Below, in pieces: positions 1 through 11,902 of a stretch of DNA of 64,000 nt. How positions within the stretch are numbered: the stretch's first letter is position 1; each line of letters begins with the position of its first letter. Position numbers and translations under genes: made by a program. Below the pieces are notes generated by a model. The model was not told the origin of the DNA. It worked only from the letters and a program-made list of their open reading frames with translations, and did not search any database. The DNA comes from Osedax fenrisi (Eukaryota > Annelida > Polychaeta > Sabellida > Siboglinidae): NCBI GenBank assembly GCA_964019155.1, contig OZ025241.1, forward strand, positions 2,995,559-3,059,558. Reading direction: 5' to 3'.

Positions 1-241
1 CTACATCTCTTATCTTTATTATCTAATCTATATCTCTTATCTTTATAATATAATCTATATCTCTTATCTTTATAATATAATCTATATCTCTTATCTTTAT
101 AATATAATCTATATCTCTTATCTTTATTATCTAATCTATATCTCTTATCTTTATAATATAATCTATATCTCTTATCTTTATTATCTAATCTATATATCTA
201 ATCTTCATTATCTAATCTATATCTCTTATCTTCATTATCTA
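1..241. repeat. 27-bp minisatellite
   Basis: About nine head-to-tail copies of a unit of about 27 bp built on ctatatctcttatcttta followed by an AT-rich spacer. The spacer alternates between taatataat and ttatctaat forms, so the array has two interleaved unit types. It starts at the window edge and may continue upstream. Confidence 0.9.
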
Positions 242-393
242 ACGTATATTTATTATACGAATCAGCTCATCACTCTGAAGCTATGCGTGGTACACCGTCA
301 TGTTAACCATATCATCTCTCTATGTGTGTATTAGGGTGTCTTAGGCTGTGTTTTGTCATGCCATTATTATGCCATTATTATGCCATTATTATA

Positions 394-446
<53 letters not shown>
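394..446. repeat. (TA)n microsatellite
   Basis: An almost pure TA run of about 50 bp, 65 bp upstream of the first exon of gene 1 seen in the window. Confidence 0.95.
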
Positions 447-459
<13 letters not shown>

Positions 460-511
460 TTATATATAATTAATATATTTAATAATATACTATAATATAT
501 ATTACTTTCAG

Positions 512-595
512 TGGTCCTATGAAGGAGGAAGCAGAAGAAAGGGAAGAAGATTATAAACCCGACACAGACTACAAAAGTGAAACCAAAAGTAGCAT
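512..595 (+). CDS. gene 1, first visible exon (internal)
   Basis: Acceptor attactttcag ends at 511 and donor GTTAGT starts at 596. The frame begins one base into the exon and is open throughout, reading KEEAEEREEDYKPDTDY. It leaves two bases for the next exon. An in-frame ATG lies inside, but the exon opens at a good acceptor, so it is taken as internal. Confidence 0.7.
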
Positions 596-3500
596 GTTAG
601 TAATACTAACTCAGTATTCCAAGTTTAGATGCTTGCACTTGTTGGTATGGTGTAACGTTAATTAGATAATTAATTAAATTATTATATCTGTAATATACAA
701 ATATAAGAACGTATTTGAAATCAGTGTATGATAATGGTGCAAAGGGATGTTCAAACGAGCGATCTATTCCCGCAATCGGCTGAATGAATTTTGCAAACCT
801 ATGTGTTTTGTATGCGTCCATTGCTAAGCGTTCTAATTAGAATATGTGCGCAGTTGGTGAGGAAAACACTTGCACAAGTCTTCATACAAACGAGTAATGG
901 ACGAGCACAACATAAATAGTTTTACATTTGCATAATTCTTATAGCCGATTTCAGGAATAGATTGCTCATGTGAACAGCTTTTCAGGAGTATTATTGTATT
1001 ATTGTGATATATATATATATATTATATAGAATATTAATTTGACACATTCATATTTACTATAGGACACACCTTCGATATCATTTATTAAGAATTTATCCAT
1101 AATTAAAAAGAACACAAATTTATAATATCATATAAATCCACCTTTTTTGTAATACTGATGGTTTTATAGTTTTTTATAATTTACATTTAAAGGAATTAAT
1201 CAAAGTACAATATGACATACTTATACGTAAATAATGTTTAATAATGTTTTGATGGATTTTTGTTTCAAAATAATATAAATGTGTTAACAAATATAGAATA
1301 CAAAATTATTAATAATAATATTTGTCTATAATTGATCCTTTATATGTATCTTTATGTTATACAGAGTTAATTAAATTTAATTAAATAAGATGACATAAAG
1401 TTATAGATATTGCTATAATTATATTATTATCAATGCTATTTCACAAATATTTATATATTTTTTATTTCATTTTTATAGTGACATTAATAATGTCATATGT
1501 TGTATAATAGGTAAACAATAAAAGCTGTTTTCATTAAAGATATATATTTTTTTAAATTGTATTATTATTTATAGTTGTCTCATTTTTTAAATTAAATTGT
1601 ATATATTCAATTTTATAATATAAATATGTTCAATAATTAAAGTGTATCTATTAGCAACATTAATTGCATTAGAAATATAAAGTGGTCTGATATATCTATA
1701 TTGATAATACTATTTAATTTACATTTATTACTAATAGTTAATATGTTATCTATGTGTTTTACACTGATATCAACCTGGTATGTATATTAATAAAAATGTA
1801 TAGACTTTATAAATTAAGATAAGATTAAAACTAAAGTATAAATTAAAAACAAAATTTAAACACATATTATAATCACCACAATAAATGTATGTGTTATTGT
1901 ATTTTTTTTTTAATTATTTAAAAAATGTATATTATCGTAAATATAATAAGGTTGATTTTATTTATTTTTTTATTTAATGCTGATAATCTTTATATATATA
2001 TATATATATTTAATATACTGATATATCAGTTGAAATTGATAAATTATTTAATAGCCAATCTAAATTTTAAAATAAAAATTTAAATTCCACAATATTTTGT
2101 AAATAATCATAATTTTAAATATAGATTGATGGATCATCTTTTATGATCAATCATAATTAAGTAAATAATAAAATAGTCAATAACTAGTAAATATTTAAGT
2201 ACATATTAAAAATCTGATTTATTTATATACAAAGAATATACACAAAAACTAAATTTGTTAATATTTGTAATATAACCTGATTAAACCTTAATATAATTAT
2301 TGTTACATTTTATTTATTTATTATTTTATTATAATCAGTAATATCTTTATACTAGGTATGATATATGTTATTCAGATAGGTGTAATTCAATAATCTAAAC
2401 TATTATTATATTGATTAGCATATAAGTTTATATTTATGATTATTATTATTATATAATCATAATAAATATAGATAAAGAGTGTAATACATATAAATATATA
2501 TACACATATATATATATATATATATACATACATACGATGTATAGGTAATTATCTTGATGAGCCCTACTTCTATCATTACCCTTGTGTTTAAACCTAAACC
2601 TGCAGATTATCATGATACTAATACTAATACGTATATTCACATGCCTCACTCAGACAAAAGGCATCGGAAACTACGGAACAAGTTCAACCAGAATACCAGG
2701 AGAACCTCATAGACAACATGGGAGACTATATTGACATATTAACAGGGTTTGTACACATCATCCTGTATTGTACACTTCTGAGTGCACACTTACATCGCGA
2801 TCCTTGGGGAGTCCTGAATGTCCGCGACATTTAGAAGTCGACAATTTATTAAATAATAACGCAGTTATAATAATAGAGTTTATATGTATTATATGTTTAT
2901 TGTAATATTAGTATTTATTCGATTGATATCATACGTGCATTGAGTAATGATAATGTTAGATATATTATTTAATACAATACAATTAAATGTACCATATAAT
3001 ATTATTTTATAAAAATTATTTCCATATTTTATAATTTAATTAATATTAAACGATTTATTAAAAATGGTATATAAATAAATATTATTAAGGTAAACAACAT
3101 TTAATTTGTATTTATAGTCTAATAGTTAATAATGGATTTTACAATAACCTGTATAGATAATAAGCTATATTAACAATAATTAACTATATATATATACATA
3201 CTTTTAATTAAAATTGAATTGAATCTCGTATATATTATATTGAGATATTAACAAAATAATTTAGATACAAATATTATAGTAATTCTAATCTCAACAATTC
3301 TTGCGACATTTATTTTTTTAATATTATATAGTATATACTATATTATAGTATACTATATATATATATAAAGAATAATGAGTATTATAAACATTAATATGAA
3401 TGGTGCCTAGTTATTACATATATTGTAGTTATTGAAGTTTAACATACAATCACATGACTAAATATGTATTACATAACCTCGATTCATTTCATTGCATCGA

Positions 3501-5504
3501 TGTATTCCACTTTAATATATCATTTATAAAATGTATGCGCATTTAAAACTTTCTTAGTAACTGTGGTAGTGAAGGGTTCATCGTAATGTAACACAGTCTA
3601 ATATCGTGTTATTTATTCCTTACTTTACTAGAGAAACAATTCAATGTATTCTATATATGTATATTACTATTTCTTTATTAGGCCCTTAGTGTATCATACA
3701 CTTAACTGGGATTTCATACAAACTTATTATTTGCAATAATTTTGATATATGGGTATATAAAATAATATCTTATCATGTATTTATTTTGAAATAATATATA
3801 AGTTCATAATTATAATATATATATTGAATTGACTTAAATTAAATTGAACATTTTTATTGAGTTTTAAATTAGAATTAGTTTTCCTATTTTTTATTTTCAT
3901 TTATCAACTTTATCATTCTTTTATTAACTCATATCAAACAGTTTCAATGAGTAAGAAATTCATATGTTCCACATTATCACCGTGTACACACACACACATA
4001 CACACCCAACACAATCGCACACAGTTTTGCTGGAGACGTCACAAAAGACAGACGGACAAACTTCCCTCGCATAGACGACGATAACCTTGACATCTACCAC
4101 ATGGCCGACGCAATGGATGAAGTGGCCACTACGGCTCAATATGTTAGTATCATCACTATTACTAGGGTATAGGAGTGTACTTAGGGTATGATTGTGTAGC
4201 AGGACTGTAGGTTAGGTGGACAGGCTGTTGGTACATTGCTAGATACACTGGTCGCCTTCAGTACATCTTTACATGCTACACGAAGCAATCCCTACATCAA
4301 TTTATTCACTAGAATTGATCATCTAATTATACCATATCCACATATATATGTATTAATAATATTAAAAATAATAATTACTTATTGAAAGAAATTAGTTTTT
4401 TTTTGCTATAACAACAAAATGTTACAAATATACATAGCCTTCGAAATAGGACTTATCCTTTTCTATTGTTTTCATCCATATATATATATATATATATATT
4501 ATTATATTTGTATTCAGGGAAAGAAAGGAGGTGACATGAGAAACATGATGGACATGCAGTTGGATGGAGGTAAACAGCAGTGGGTGCAGGTGACCCCTAA
4601 GAACGTACAGGATGACGATGTCTACGGCAGATATAACAAGATGAAGAGCAAGCTTCCCATGTTCGTAACTAGGCATGCGAGCTTATGTATCTAGCTTATG
4701 TATCTAGCTTATGTATCTAGCTTATGTATCTAGCTTATGTATTTAGCTTATATATCTAGCTTATGTATTGCTTATGTATTTAGCTTATATATATATATAT
4801 ATATATTTGATAATTCAGTAATTTAATTAATATAATTGTATCTAAATGCTATGCCTATACTGAATGCATATGAATCGCACATTTATCTTTCATTATTATT
4901 TAAATTACCTTAATACGAAGGTTTGAATGGCGAAAATCTACTAAGCTATTTTCAATCTATAGTGGTTAATTCACTTAACTTTGATTATTATTCTCATATA
5001 TATATTTGACTTTACATATATCACATTTTAATTTAACAAAACCTATCAAGGTCCACTTTTTTATGTAATACTAAATTCTAATATATAATTTAAAACCATA
5101 AAATTGAATATCCATCCCCCCTGAAGATAAAACATATGTCATATTTTCCTATCCTCCAATGCTAATTCAATCTATATTTTCAATATTTATATTTAATATT
5201 TTATTAATTTTCTATTATAGCTGTATCAAATTTAAATACATTATGGATAATTCTATTTCAGCTAACTATGATTAAAATTTAATAACAAAATGAAAACTGA
5301 ACCTTGATAGATATGACGTTAAATTTATGAAATAGTATTTATATATATATATATGTTAATTCAACTATTACAATAGTATAACACATGTAAATACACCACA
5401 GTTCTAAGAAAGCTTACGAAGACAACCCTGACAAGTATTCCGAAGATAATCCTATCGCAGAATTCGGCAAGGATATTATAGATTTCACTAAGAAGTACTT
5501 GTGA
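512..5504 (+). CDS. unrecognised charged protein, five exons, 5' end outside the window (gene 1)
   Basis: Five short open segments flanked by AG and GT join in phase into one reading frame of about 180 codons ending in TGA at 5502-5504. Exons are 512-595, 2654-2746, 4025-4142, 4518-4664 and about 5409-5504. The segments are clearly less AT-rich than the surrounding introns, which supports real coding. The protein is rich in Glu, Asp and Lys. It starts in the window with GPMKEEAEEREEDYKPD, passes through EYQENLIDNMGDYIDIL and DGGKQQWVQVTPKNVQDDDV, and ends in EFGKDIIDFTKKYL. No transmembrane segment, zinc motif or enzyme signature is visible. I do not recognise the family and assign no function. 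Exon 1 begins at a splice acceptor, so the start codon and any signal peptide are missing. The last junction has two possible solutions (see the exon entries). Two GKK/RR sites raise a weak prohormone possibility. Confidence 0.75.
596..2653 (+). other. gene 1 intron, no further exon seen
   Basis: AT-rich intron between the first two visible exons, with short TA runs near 1011 and 1995. I see no transposon ends and no coding-like segment. Confidence 0.5.
2654..2746 (+). CDS. gene 1, exon
   Basis: Acceptor tgcctcactcag ends at 2653 and donor GTTTGT starts at 2747. Joined to the previous exon it reads IQKASETTEQVQPEYQENL and then DNMGDYIDILTG. It leaves two bases (GG). Confidence 0.75.
4025..4142 (+). 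CDS. gene 1, exon with dibasic site
   Basis: Acceptor cgcacacag ends at 4024 and donor GTTAGT starts at 4143. It reads GFAGDVTKDRRTNFPRIDDD and then LDIYHMADAMDEVATTAQY, ending in phase 0. The exon ends directly before a GKK in the next exon. Confidence 0.8.
4518..4664 (+). CDS. gene 1, exon
   Basis: Acceptor tgtattcag ends at 4517. It reads GKKGGDMRNMMDMQLDGGK and continues to KMKSKLPMF. Donor GTAACT starts at 4665 (phase 0). An alternative donor GTTCGT starts at 4661 (phase 2) and would fit a different acceptor in the last exon. Confidence 0.75.
4679..4790. repeat. 13-bp minisatellite directly after a splice donor
   Basis: About eight copies of agcttatgtatct, decaying downstream into (TA)n. 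The array begins about 15 bp after the donor of the fourth visible exon of gene 1. Confidence 0.9.
5402..5504 (+). CDS. gene 1, last exon with stop
   Basis: Open frame KAYEDNPDKYSEDNPIAEF to KKYL, ending in TGA at 5502-5504. With acceptor ccacag (ending 5401) the exon starts at 5402 and needs two bases from the previous exon (donor at 4661). With the next AG (5407-5408) it starts at 5409 in phase 0 and pairs with the donor at 4665. Both keep the frame. Confidence 0.75.
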
Positions 5505-5605
5505 TTTACGTATTTACTGGGAGTACTTGTATATCCTACGTTTATATATATATATATATATTAAGCACATGTAAATACACCGAATGTATTATAATGTTTG
5601 GTGTG

Positions 5606-5611
5606 AATAAA
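5606..5611 (+). terminator. poly(A) signal of gene 1
   Basis: AATAAA lies about 100 bp after the gene 1 stop codon, in a short AT-rich 3' UTR. Confidence 0.5.
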
Positions 5612-7048
5612 ATATACATATCACGATTAGAATTATGAATATTACTTATTTAGGTATCAATAATAGAATTTATATTTAGGTATCAAATCCATTACGAGAC
5701 AAATATATTGTGAAAATCGATTATTTTGCGTGTGTTATTCAATGAATGATACATTCTAATTTAAACTCAATAAATTTATTATTATTCATATTCATATTAT
5801 TATTATTATTATTATTAATTTAGAATATTTATCATTATATTAATATAATGTCTAAGAATAATGTGTTAAGTTTAATAGTTTATTATATAATACATTATTT
5901 CATAGAAAATGCTGCAAATGAATAATAATAGTTGAGGAAATATATATATATATATATAACTATACAAACAAAGAAATTAATGAAGTAATGGTCACGATGA
6001 CAAGATGTGCACTATGATATCTCAGATCTGTGTAGGGCATGAAGTAGGGTAGAATCAGAGAAAGATGGTACTATAAGCAACATCACACCTGAATATCACC
6101 GATAATTCTGATTAGGCGAGTTTAGTAATAAATGATTGTGCTATCTATAATTGTATACTTAAAGTAAGTAAGTGTGTAGTTCAGTCGTATTAGCTTGTAG
6201 CTGTATATCATCATCGTACAATGTGTACAGTGTACCTGGTATACTGGATGTTAGGGAAGGTAATAATTAGGTTAGATGGTGGAAGCTGTATGTCGAGAAA
6301 CGTATTATCAATAATAAATAACCTAATGGGAATATTTGAAGTTGATTTAATGTGAGGTAGTTGTGATATTTTTATTTTCATAGGATCGATCGTGGATGTT
6401 GTTGAAGAACTATGCCTATAGGCTGTAAGTTATGCACATTTCTGAGATTCTGTATTAAAGTCTAGTGTGTCAAAAGTGTTTAAGAAAGTCTTCAAGAGTT
6501 ATAACCATTATTGTGAGTTGTGATATAGGACGTTAATTTGTAAATACATTTATATCTAAAGTTGCCTTTTTAAAAAAGAGTCTGCAAATATTTCACAGAT
6601 TATTTCTTCAGTGAGAACAAGTGAGACGAGGTTAGGAACTGCGTCCAAAGTTACAATTAGATAAGTTATAGAGATTTTATAATAATTTCTAGTGACAGTT
6701 ATTTTAGTTTTGTGGTAGATGGATTTAGCAATATGTATGTGTAGTCTGTATACTGAGAAATTAATATAGTTGTATGTGGTTTTTAGTTAAAGTAGGACAA
6801 GTTTTTGAGGGTATAAAGGTTTGAATTTAATCTATTTTTAGTTGTGAATAGATGAATGGTGCATTCTTGTCTGTAGAATAGATGTTGGCAGTTATCATAG
6901 TTGTAAATAAAGAGAGTTTTAGATCATTCTTGAACGAGGTGTTAATTGCATTCAGTATCAAACGGAAGGTTTATTGGGAGTAGGTACACCTATGTGTTTT
7001 GATTAGAGGATAAGTTTAGTATTGCTAGGATATATATATATATATACC
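5612..7048. other. intergenic, no gene recognised; G-over-C strand bias from about 6000
   Basis: No open frame of note. From about 6000 to 7030 the plus strand is visibly rich in G and T and poor in C, unlike its neighbours. That is the look of an old element or transcript read on one strand, but no protein similarity was found on either strand. Confidence 0.4.
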
Positions 7049-7292
7049 CAGAGCTGGGCACGATACCTACAAAATGTATAATAGATACAATTACAATTAC
7101 ACACTTTTTTCTTATAATAGATACAAATACAATTACTTTAAAAAAAATAATAGTAGATACAATTTACAAATACAGAATTGTCTTAGTAGATACATCTTAG
7201 TAGATACAAATACATTATAATTATATAAAATATATATAAACATATAGATTTATTAATTATATAGATATATATTATATCATATAATATATATG

Positions 7293-7325
<33 letters not shown>

Positions 7326-7368
7326 TCATCGATGTCGAATTTGATAGTACATATCAAGGTACATTACA

Positions 7369-7432
7369 CGGAATAATATCCAGAAATGTTTTCTAGAAAG
7401 TGATTTTCGAGCAAGTTGTAGTGGGACCCTTT
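7369..7432. repeat. left arm of internal inverted repeat
   Basis: Imperfect inverse of 8738-8818: ggaataatatccag, tttctagaaagt, gcaagtt and gggacccttttaa match the right arm in reverse complement. The two arms enclose the LINE fragment. Confidence 0.6.
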
Positions 7433-7489
7433 TAAGTTATTATATTTCCCGAAAATTATCGGAAAGTAATGGGATAACTCACTACATTC

Positions 7490-8675
7490 TCCTTAATTTA
7501 TCAGCTTCCTTCTATACCCTTGACCATAATATCCTTATAAATGGACTATCGTATCGTAACTAGTACCATCTATCGTAATATGTAGTACTTCACTCGATTG
7601 GTTCATCTCATACCTAACTGGTCATTTGTTTACCAAATTAGCATACATTCACTAATTTCTAAACCTCGTAAAGTTACTCATGGAGTACCTCAAGGTCTGT
7701 TCTTGGTCCACTCATATTCATATCAATCTACTTCCCTTATTTAAAATTATTGACAAATACCCCCGCTATAGATCTATGATCGACTATCACTCGTATACAG
7801 ATGACATATTACACTGTAGATTGATAGACCCTAACAATGCAATACATTTACTTAACAACTGTATTACTGATATACATAACAGGCTCACCAACAACTCCGT
7901 ATCACTAAACTGTCTTAAAACTGAATCATTAATGAAATTGAATATTAAAACATCTACTTCTATATTCCTTTCACCACAAATTACCATTAACAATTTGAGT
8001 ATTTATTATGCTAATAAAGTAAAAACTCTTGGTATATTAATCGACCCAACACTACAATTTCACATTCCGACTAAATCACAATCACAGTCAATTAACTACA
8101 TACTACAAAACTTACGAACAATAATACCCTTTATTAATTTTAATACTGCAATCTTCTCGCTACATCCCTCATTCTACCCCACATTGATTACTATAATTCC
8201 TATCCCTATAGGGACATATATGCCTCCTCACAATCTAATAAATAAACGCCTTCAAAACACAGCTATCAGATTTATATGTTTTTCAACATAGCTAAACATT
8301 CCAGACAACATATATCTCCTCTAAGAACCAACTTACATTGGCTACCAATAAAATCCAATATACTTTATAATATTTCACTCATCATACATGTATCTACTCA
8401 CTATAACACACCAGACTATCTCGCCAACTTACTAACTTCCCAACATAACTATTTACAACAACAAAAATAAACAAATTCAAATTAAAAACTCCAGTTCTAT
8501 CATATTTAACATCTGCCCAACATAAATCTTTCTCCGTCCATGCTCCAAAAATCTGGAATGATCTACTTCACCATATCCGGTCAATTGACTCAACTGTAAT
8601 ACTCAATTTAAATCTTAAAACATGCCGTTTTCTCAATAAATACATTAAAAAGCACGTACGAAAACTTCCATAAAG
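7490..8675 (+). pseudogene. LINE (L2/CR1-like) reverse transcriptase fragment
   Basis: A degenerate plus-strand reverse transcriptase. A TLDHNIL stretch (the DAFDTLDH region) is followed near 7670 by GVPQG with the usual LGPLIF region frameshifted. An HSYTDD (YADD box) lies near 7790. The C-terminal signatures HISPLRTNLHWLPIKS and HAPKIWNDLLHHI lie near 8310 and 8540. It is broken by frameshifts at about 7690, 8280 and 8470. Codon use is richer in C than the rest of the window, so this family differs from the AT-rich LINE at 26-31 kb. The endonuclease domain is absent. It lies inside the hAT element of 7049-9679. Confidence 0.8.
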
Positions 8676-8737
8676 TAGTTGATGGAAGTGCTTAAACGAA
8701 TTAGGTAACTGGTAACAAGTAACTAAAATTATAGTTA

Positions 8738-8818
8738 ACTTGCTAGAAAATAACTTTCTAGCAAACAATTCCGGACATTATTTCCAGAAAAACTGGTTGT
8801 GGGATACCCCTTTTAAAA
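8738..8818. repeat. right arm of internal inverted repeat
   Basis: Reverse-complement partner of 7369-7432 (aacttgctagaaaataactt, ttctagc, ggacattatttcc), followed by a direct-orientation echo ending in gataccccttttaa. Confidence 0.6.
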
Positions 8819-9687
8819 GGACATATTAAATACTTACAACGTGTTACCTTATAACGTGTTCTTCAATAAATTATATAGAATAAATTTGTTGACATTTAAT
8901 GATATTTAATGAAACCAACGATGAATATTTTAGTGTATACATTGGTTGTACACACGCTGGTATACCAGCGTTTATTTCATCCGAAATTATATTATGAGCC
9001 ATTACATACTATAGAGAAATATACATTATTACAATATACTATTTTACAACTAAAAATAATCAGCGACCCTTACTTTCGAATGTTAAACATGAATATAGTA
9101 AATTATCAAATATACAAAAAATAAATTATTAATATATTATTAATTATTATTATTTAGAATTATCATATTTATTAAAATGATTTTATATTTCTATATAATA
9201 TATAATTTTGAATTATAAATCAATTATTATATAAAATATATTATCAAAATAATGTCTTTGTTTTCAATAAATGTATATAATGGTTTTTGAGAATAAATCA
9301 CTATAATTGATATATCATAATTGTTAACAATAAATTAATTTAAATATTAACAAAAGATATTTATTAAAAAATATATATATTAAAATTAATTTATAAAATG
9401 ATAATATAAAATATTGATATAAAATAAATATAATAACCAAATGATATGATATAATAAAATGTATCTGTTTAAATAATTGTCTTAGTAGATACGTATCGTA
9501 GATACTATTTATGACTAATAGATACGATTACAAATACTTTTGTAATTTTTATAGATACAAATACAAATTTATTTTATATATATACAAATTTTTATAGATA
9601 CAAATACAAATACAAATGTATCTACGATACTGATTTTTTGCCTTAATAGATACTGTATCGGCGATACTGCCCAGCTCTGTATATACC

Positions 9688-10312
9688 CTATAGGTGGTAA
9701 AACCTAATAGTTAGTTAGTAGAGAAAATCTAGAGAGAATTTCTACAGGGGAGTAGTGAACATGTTATAATCAGTTTCAGTAAAGAAAATATCAAGTGTAT
9801 ATACACTTCACAGAGCTTTCTCTCTAGCTCTATAAGTAAGATATATTTATAAGTAAGTATTTATGTGAAATAAGTGTATATATTGAGTGAGGTTTATTTA
9901 TGTTCTTAGTATTGCAAGTTATAGAATGATTTGTTCGAGAACGTAAAAATGTAGATCGCTTACTATTAATAAGTTTCTATCTAAGGAAAAACTATAATAA
10001 TGTTAAGACCAATTATTGTTAACATGTCCGTATTAGGTTACTTTCCCTTACGTCAGGTTAAACCCCCGTTAAAGCTATCCGCTATAATGTATTATTTACC
10101 TATACGATATCCAATGCTATAATGATTCACTTATGATTCATTTATCATTAGCCGACTCGTCTTTTATTTGTTTTTTTCCTATATGTGTATTTCACATTTA
10201 TTATAATACATCAAATTATATATTTGTTATTTACATTGAAATCTTTTATACTATATTTAAAAATACATAATACAATACAAAATAATACATGTATGATTAA
10301 TATATATATATA
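9688..10312. other. intergenic with a GGGGAAAG-family fragment and a hairpin motif
   Basis: No gene is seen. At 9990-10050 there is a right-end fragment of the GGGGAAAG family (atgttaagaccaattattg, then gtccgtattaggttacttt). At 9809-9832 lies one copy of the agagct/tctctctagctct palindrome also found at 16418 and 19653. Confidence 0.6.
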
Positions 10313-10736
10313 GGGTTGAAAGTAACCGAATACGGATACTCTCGGTATATCAGAAACCATAAATCCTACACAAAAATGTTTAATGAATAAAATATTCATA
10401 ATTATATAAATAATCTAAATAAGTATTTTTAATTATTAATTTAATTTAAAAATTAATTTAATTTAATTATTTTTCATTAATTTGTCATTAATAATTATCC
10501 AAAATAGTGTTGATATCCAATAAATTTCAACTTAAAACCTTCTCAAAAATATACAAATGTATCGATATAAAACATAATATTAATACTATATTATTACAAA
10601 CTAAAGCATTCTAAACATTATATACCTAGGTTTTATACCTAATTTTATACCTAATTGCTAAATTTGTTTTCAAATATTAATTAAGTTATAAGCATATCTA
10701 GATGCCATATAAATCCCTAATACGTTTACTCTAGAT
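10313..10736. mobile_element. GGGGAAAG-family TA element, copy 1, left part
   Basis: Starts after TA with gggttgaaagtaaccgaata and continues with sequence inverse to 32040-32419. It stops at the insertion site of the hAT at 10737 and resumes at 16295, where a second gaatacggataccctataac block continues the match to the copy at 31.6-32.4 kb. Confidence 0.75.
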
Positions 10737-11039
10737 CAGTGGTTCCCAAACTGGGGGTCGCGACCTACAAGTGGGTCACCTGCCATTTTGTTGGAGGTCG
10801 CGTTATTTTATATATTGTATAATATTCAAATAAATAAAAATTAATTTATTTAATAATTATGTCTTAATGAGTCATTTATTTAATAATTATGTCTCAGGGA
10901 GTAATTTATTTATAAATATACATTTATATATAAATTACTGATCTCAAAATGGTTAAATTTATATTTTATTTACATTTCTTATATATTTTTTTATTAATTT
11001 TATGTTATTTGTCAAGTCAAACATAGTTCAATATTTATT

Positions 11040-11195
11040 ATACAATTGGATGAATCCACTGATATGACTCACATGTTACAATTGATGGTATTTGTACGTT
11101 ACATAGTAAACACATCTATAAAAGAGTTACTTTTCTGTGAACAAATTACAACAACATCTAAAGAGTGGATGTATTTGATATTTTAAATTCATTTT
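11040..11195 (+). pseudogene. ZBED5-like hAT transposase remnant (plus-strand part)
   Basis: Reads as IQLDESTDMTHMLQLMVFV, then RYIVNTSIKELLFCEQ. This is the segment around the first catalytic Asp of ZBED5-type transposases. It has a close copy at 50945-51100 in the second element of this family. Confidence 0.75.
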
Positions 11196-11902
11196 ATATT
11201 ACTATAGTATAGTTCACTCATATTTTATTCTCGAAGACAAATAATAGGTCCTAATGTCATTCTTAAAAGAATCAATTCTCTTTACAACCTTGTCTTTTGA
11301 TAATAATCGCACATGATTATAATATAACAATTTGTCAAAGAGTGAGTCCATTTCTTCACACATTTTGAATTTAAATAGTCGATTTCTCAAAGAACTCGAC
11401 TTAATGTAATTCACGGTTTTTATTACTGTTTTTAAAATTTTTGATAAATATTCCTAATATATTCTTAAATATTCTGGAAAAACTCGCGAATATAACGCTT
11501 TTCTATGAATTATACAGTGTATGCTGATTACTTCTGGTGATTTACCTTTGATAAGTTTAATTGTATGCCCAACATACTTGGATACTCCGTCAGTAGTAGT
11601 AGGTTATAACCTACTATGGTATACCTACTCACTATAGCCGCCGGAACTAGTTTTTCGCAGGGGGGGTTTTAAGAAATAAGTATAATTTATCAACTAAATA
11701 CTAGACTTTAATTATTTTAAAATATATCTTGTAACATATAATAGAGTACATATTATGATTTATTTTAAATGTTAAAACATATAATTATAATTATACTGAG
11801 TTAATTAAGAAAATGTGAATCCTATAATGAACATATCTGGAATCTTTTAAATAAATATGTATGTTATTACAAGAATAAATCCCACAATAGTTTATATATT
11901 TA

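Larger units (their letters stand above)
7049..9679. mobile_element. hAT-type DNA transposon with 8-bp target duplication, non-coding
   Basis: Terminal inverted repeats CAGAGCTGGGCA (7049) and its complement ending at 9679 are flanked by the identical 8-mer tatatacc (7041-7048 and 9680-9687). An 8-bp duplication and a CAG...CTG terminus are hallmarks of hAT elements. Both ends carry clustered subterminal copies of agatacaaatac-like motifs. No hAT transposase is visible. The middle instead holds a LINE reverse transcriptase fragment bounded by imperfect inverted repeats, so this is a non-autonomous element carrying other DNA. Confidence 0.85.

Noticed and set aside
1..241. CRISPR-like array
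   Set aside because: The repeats are directly adjacent with no unique spacers, in a eukaryotic context.
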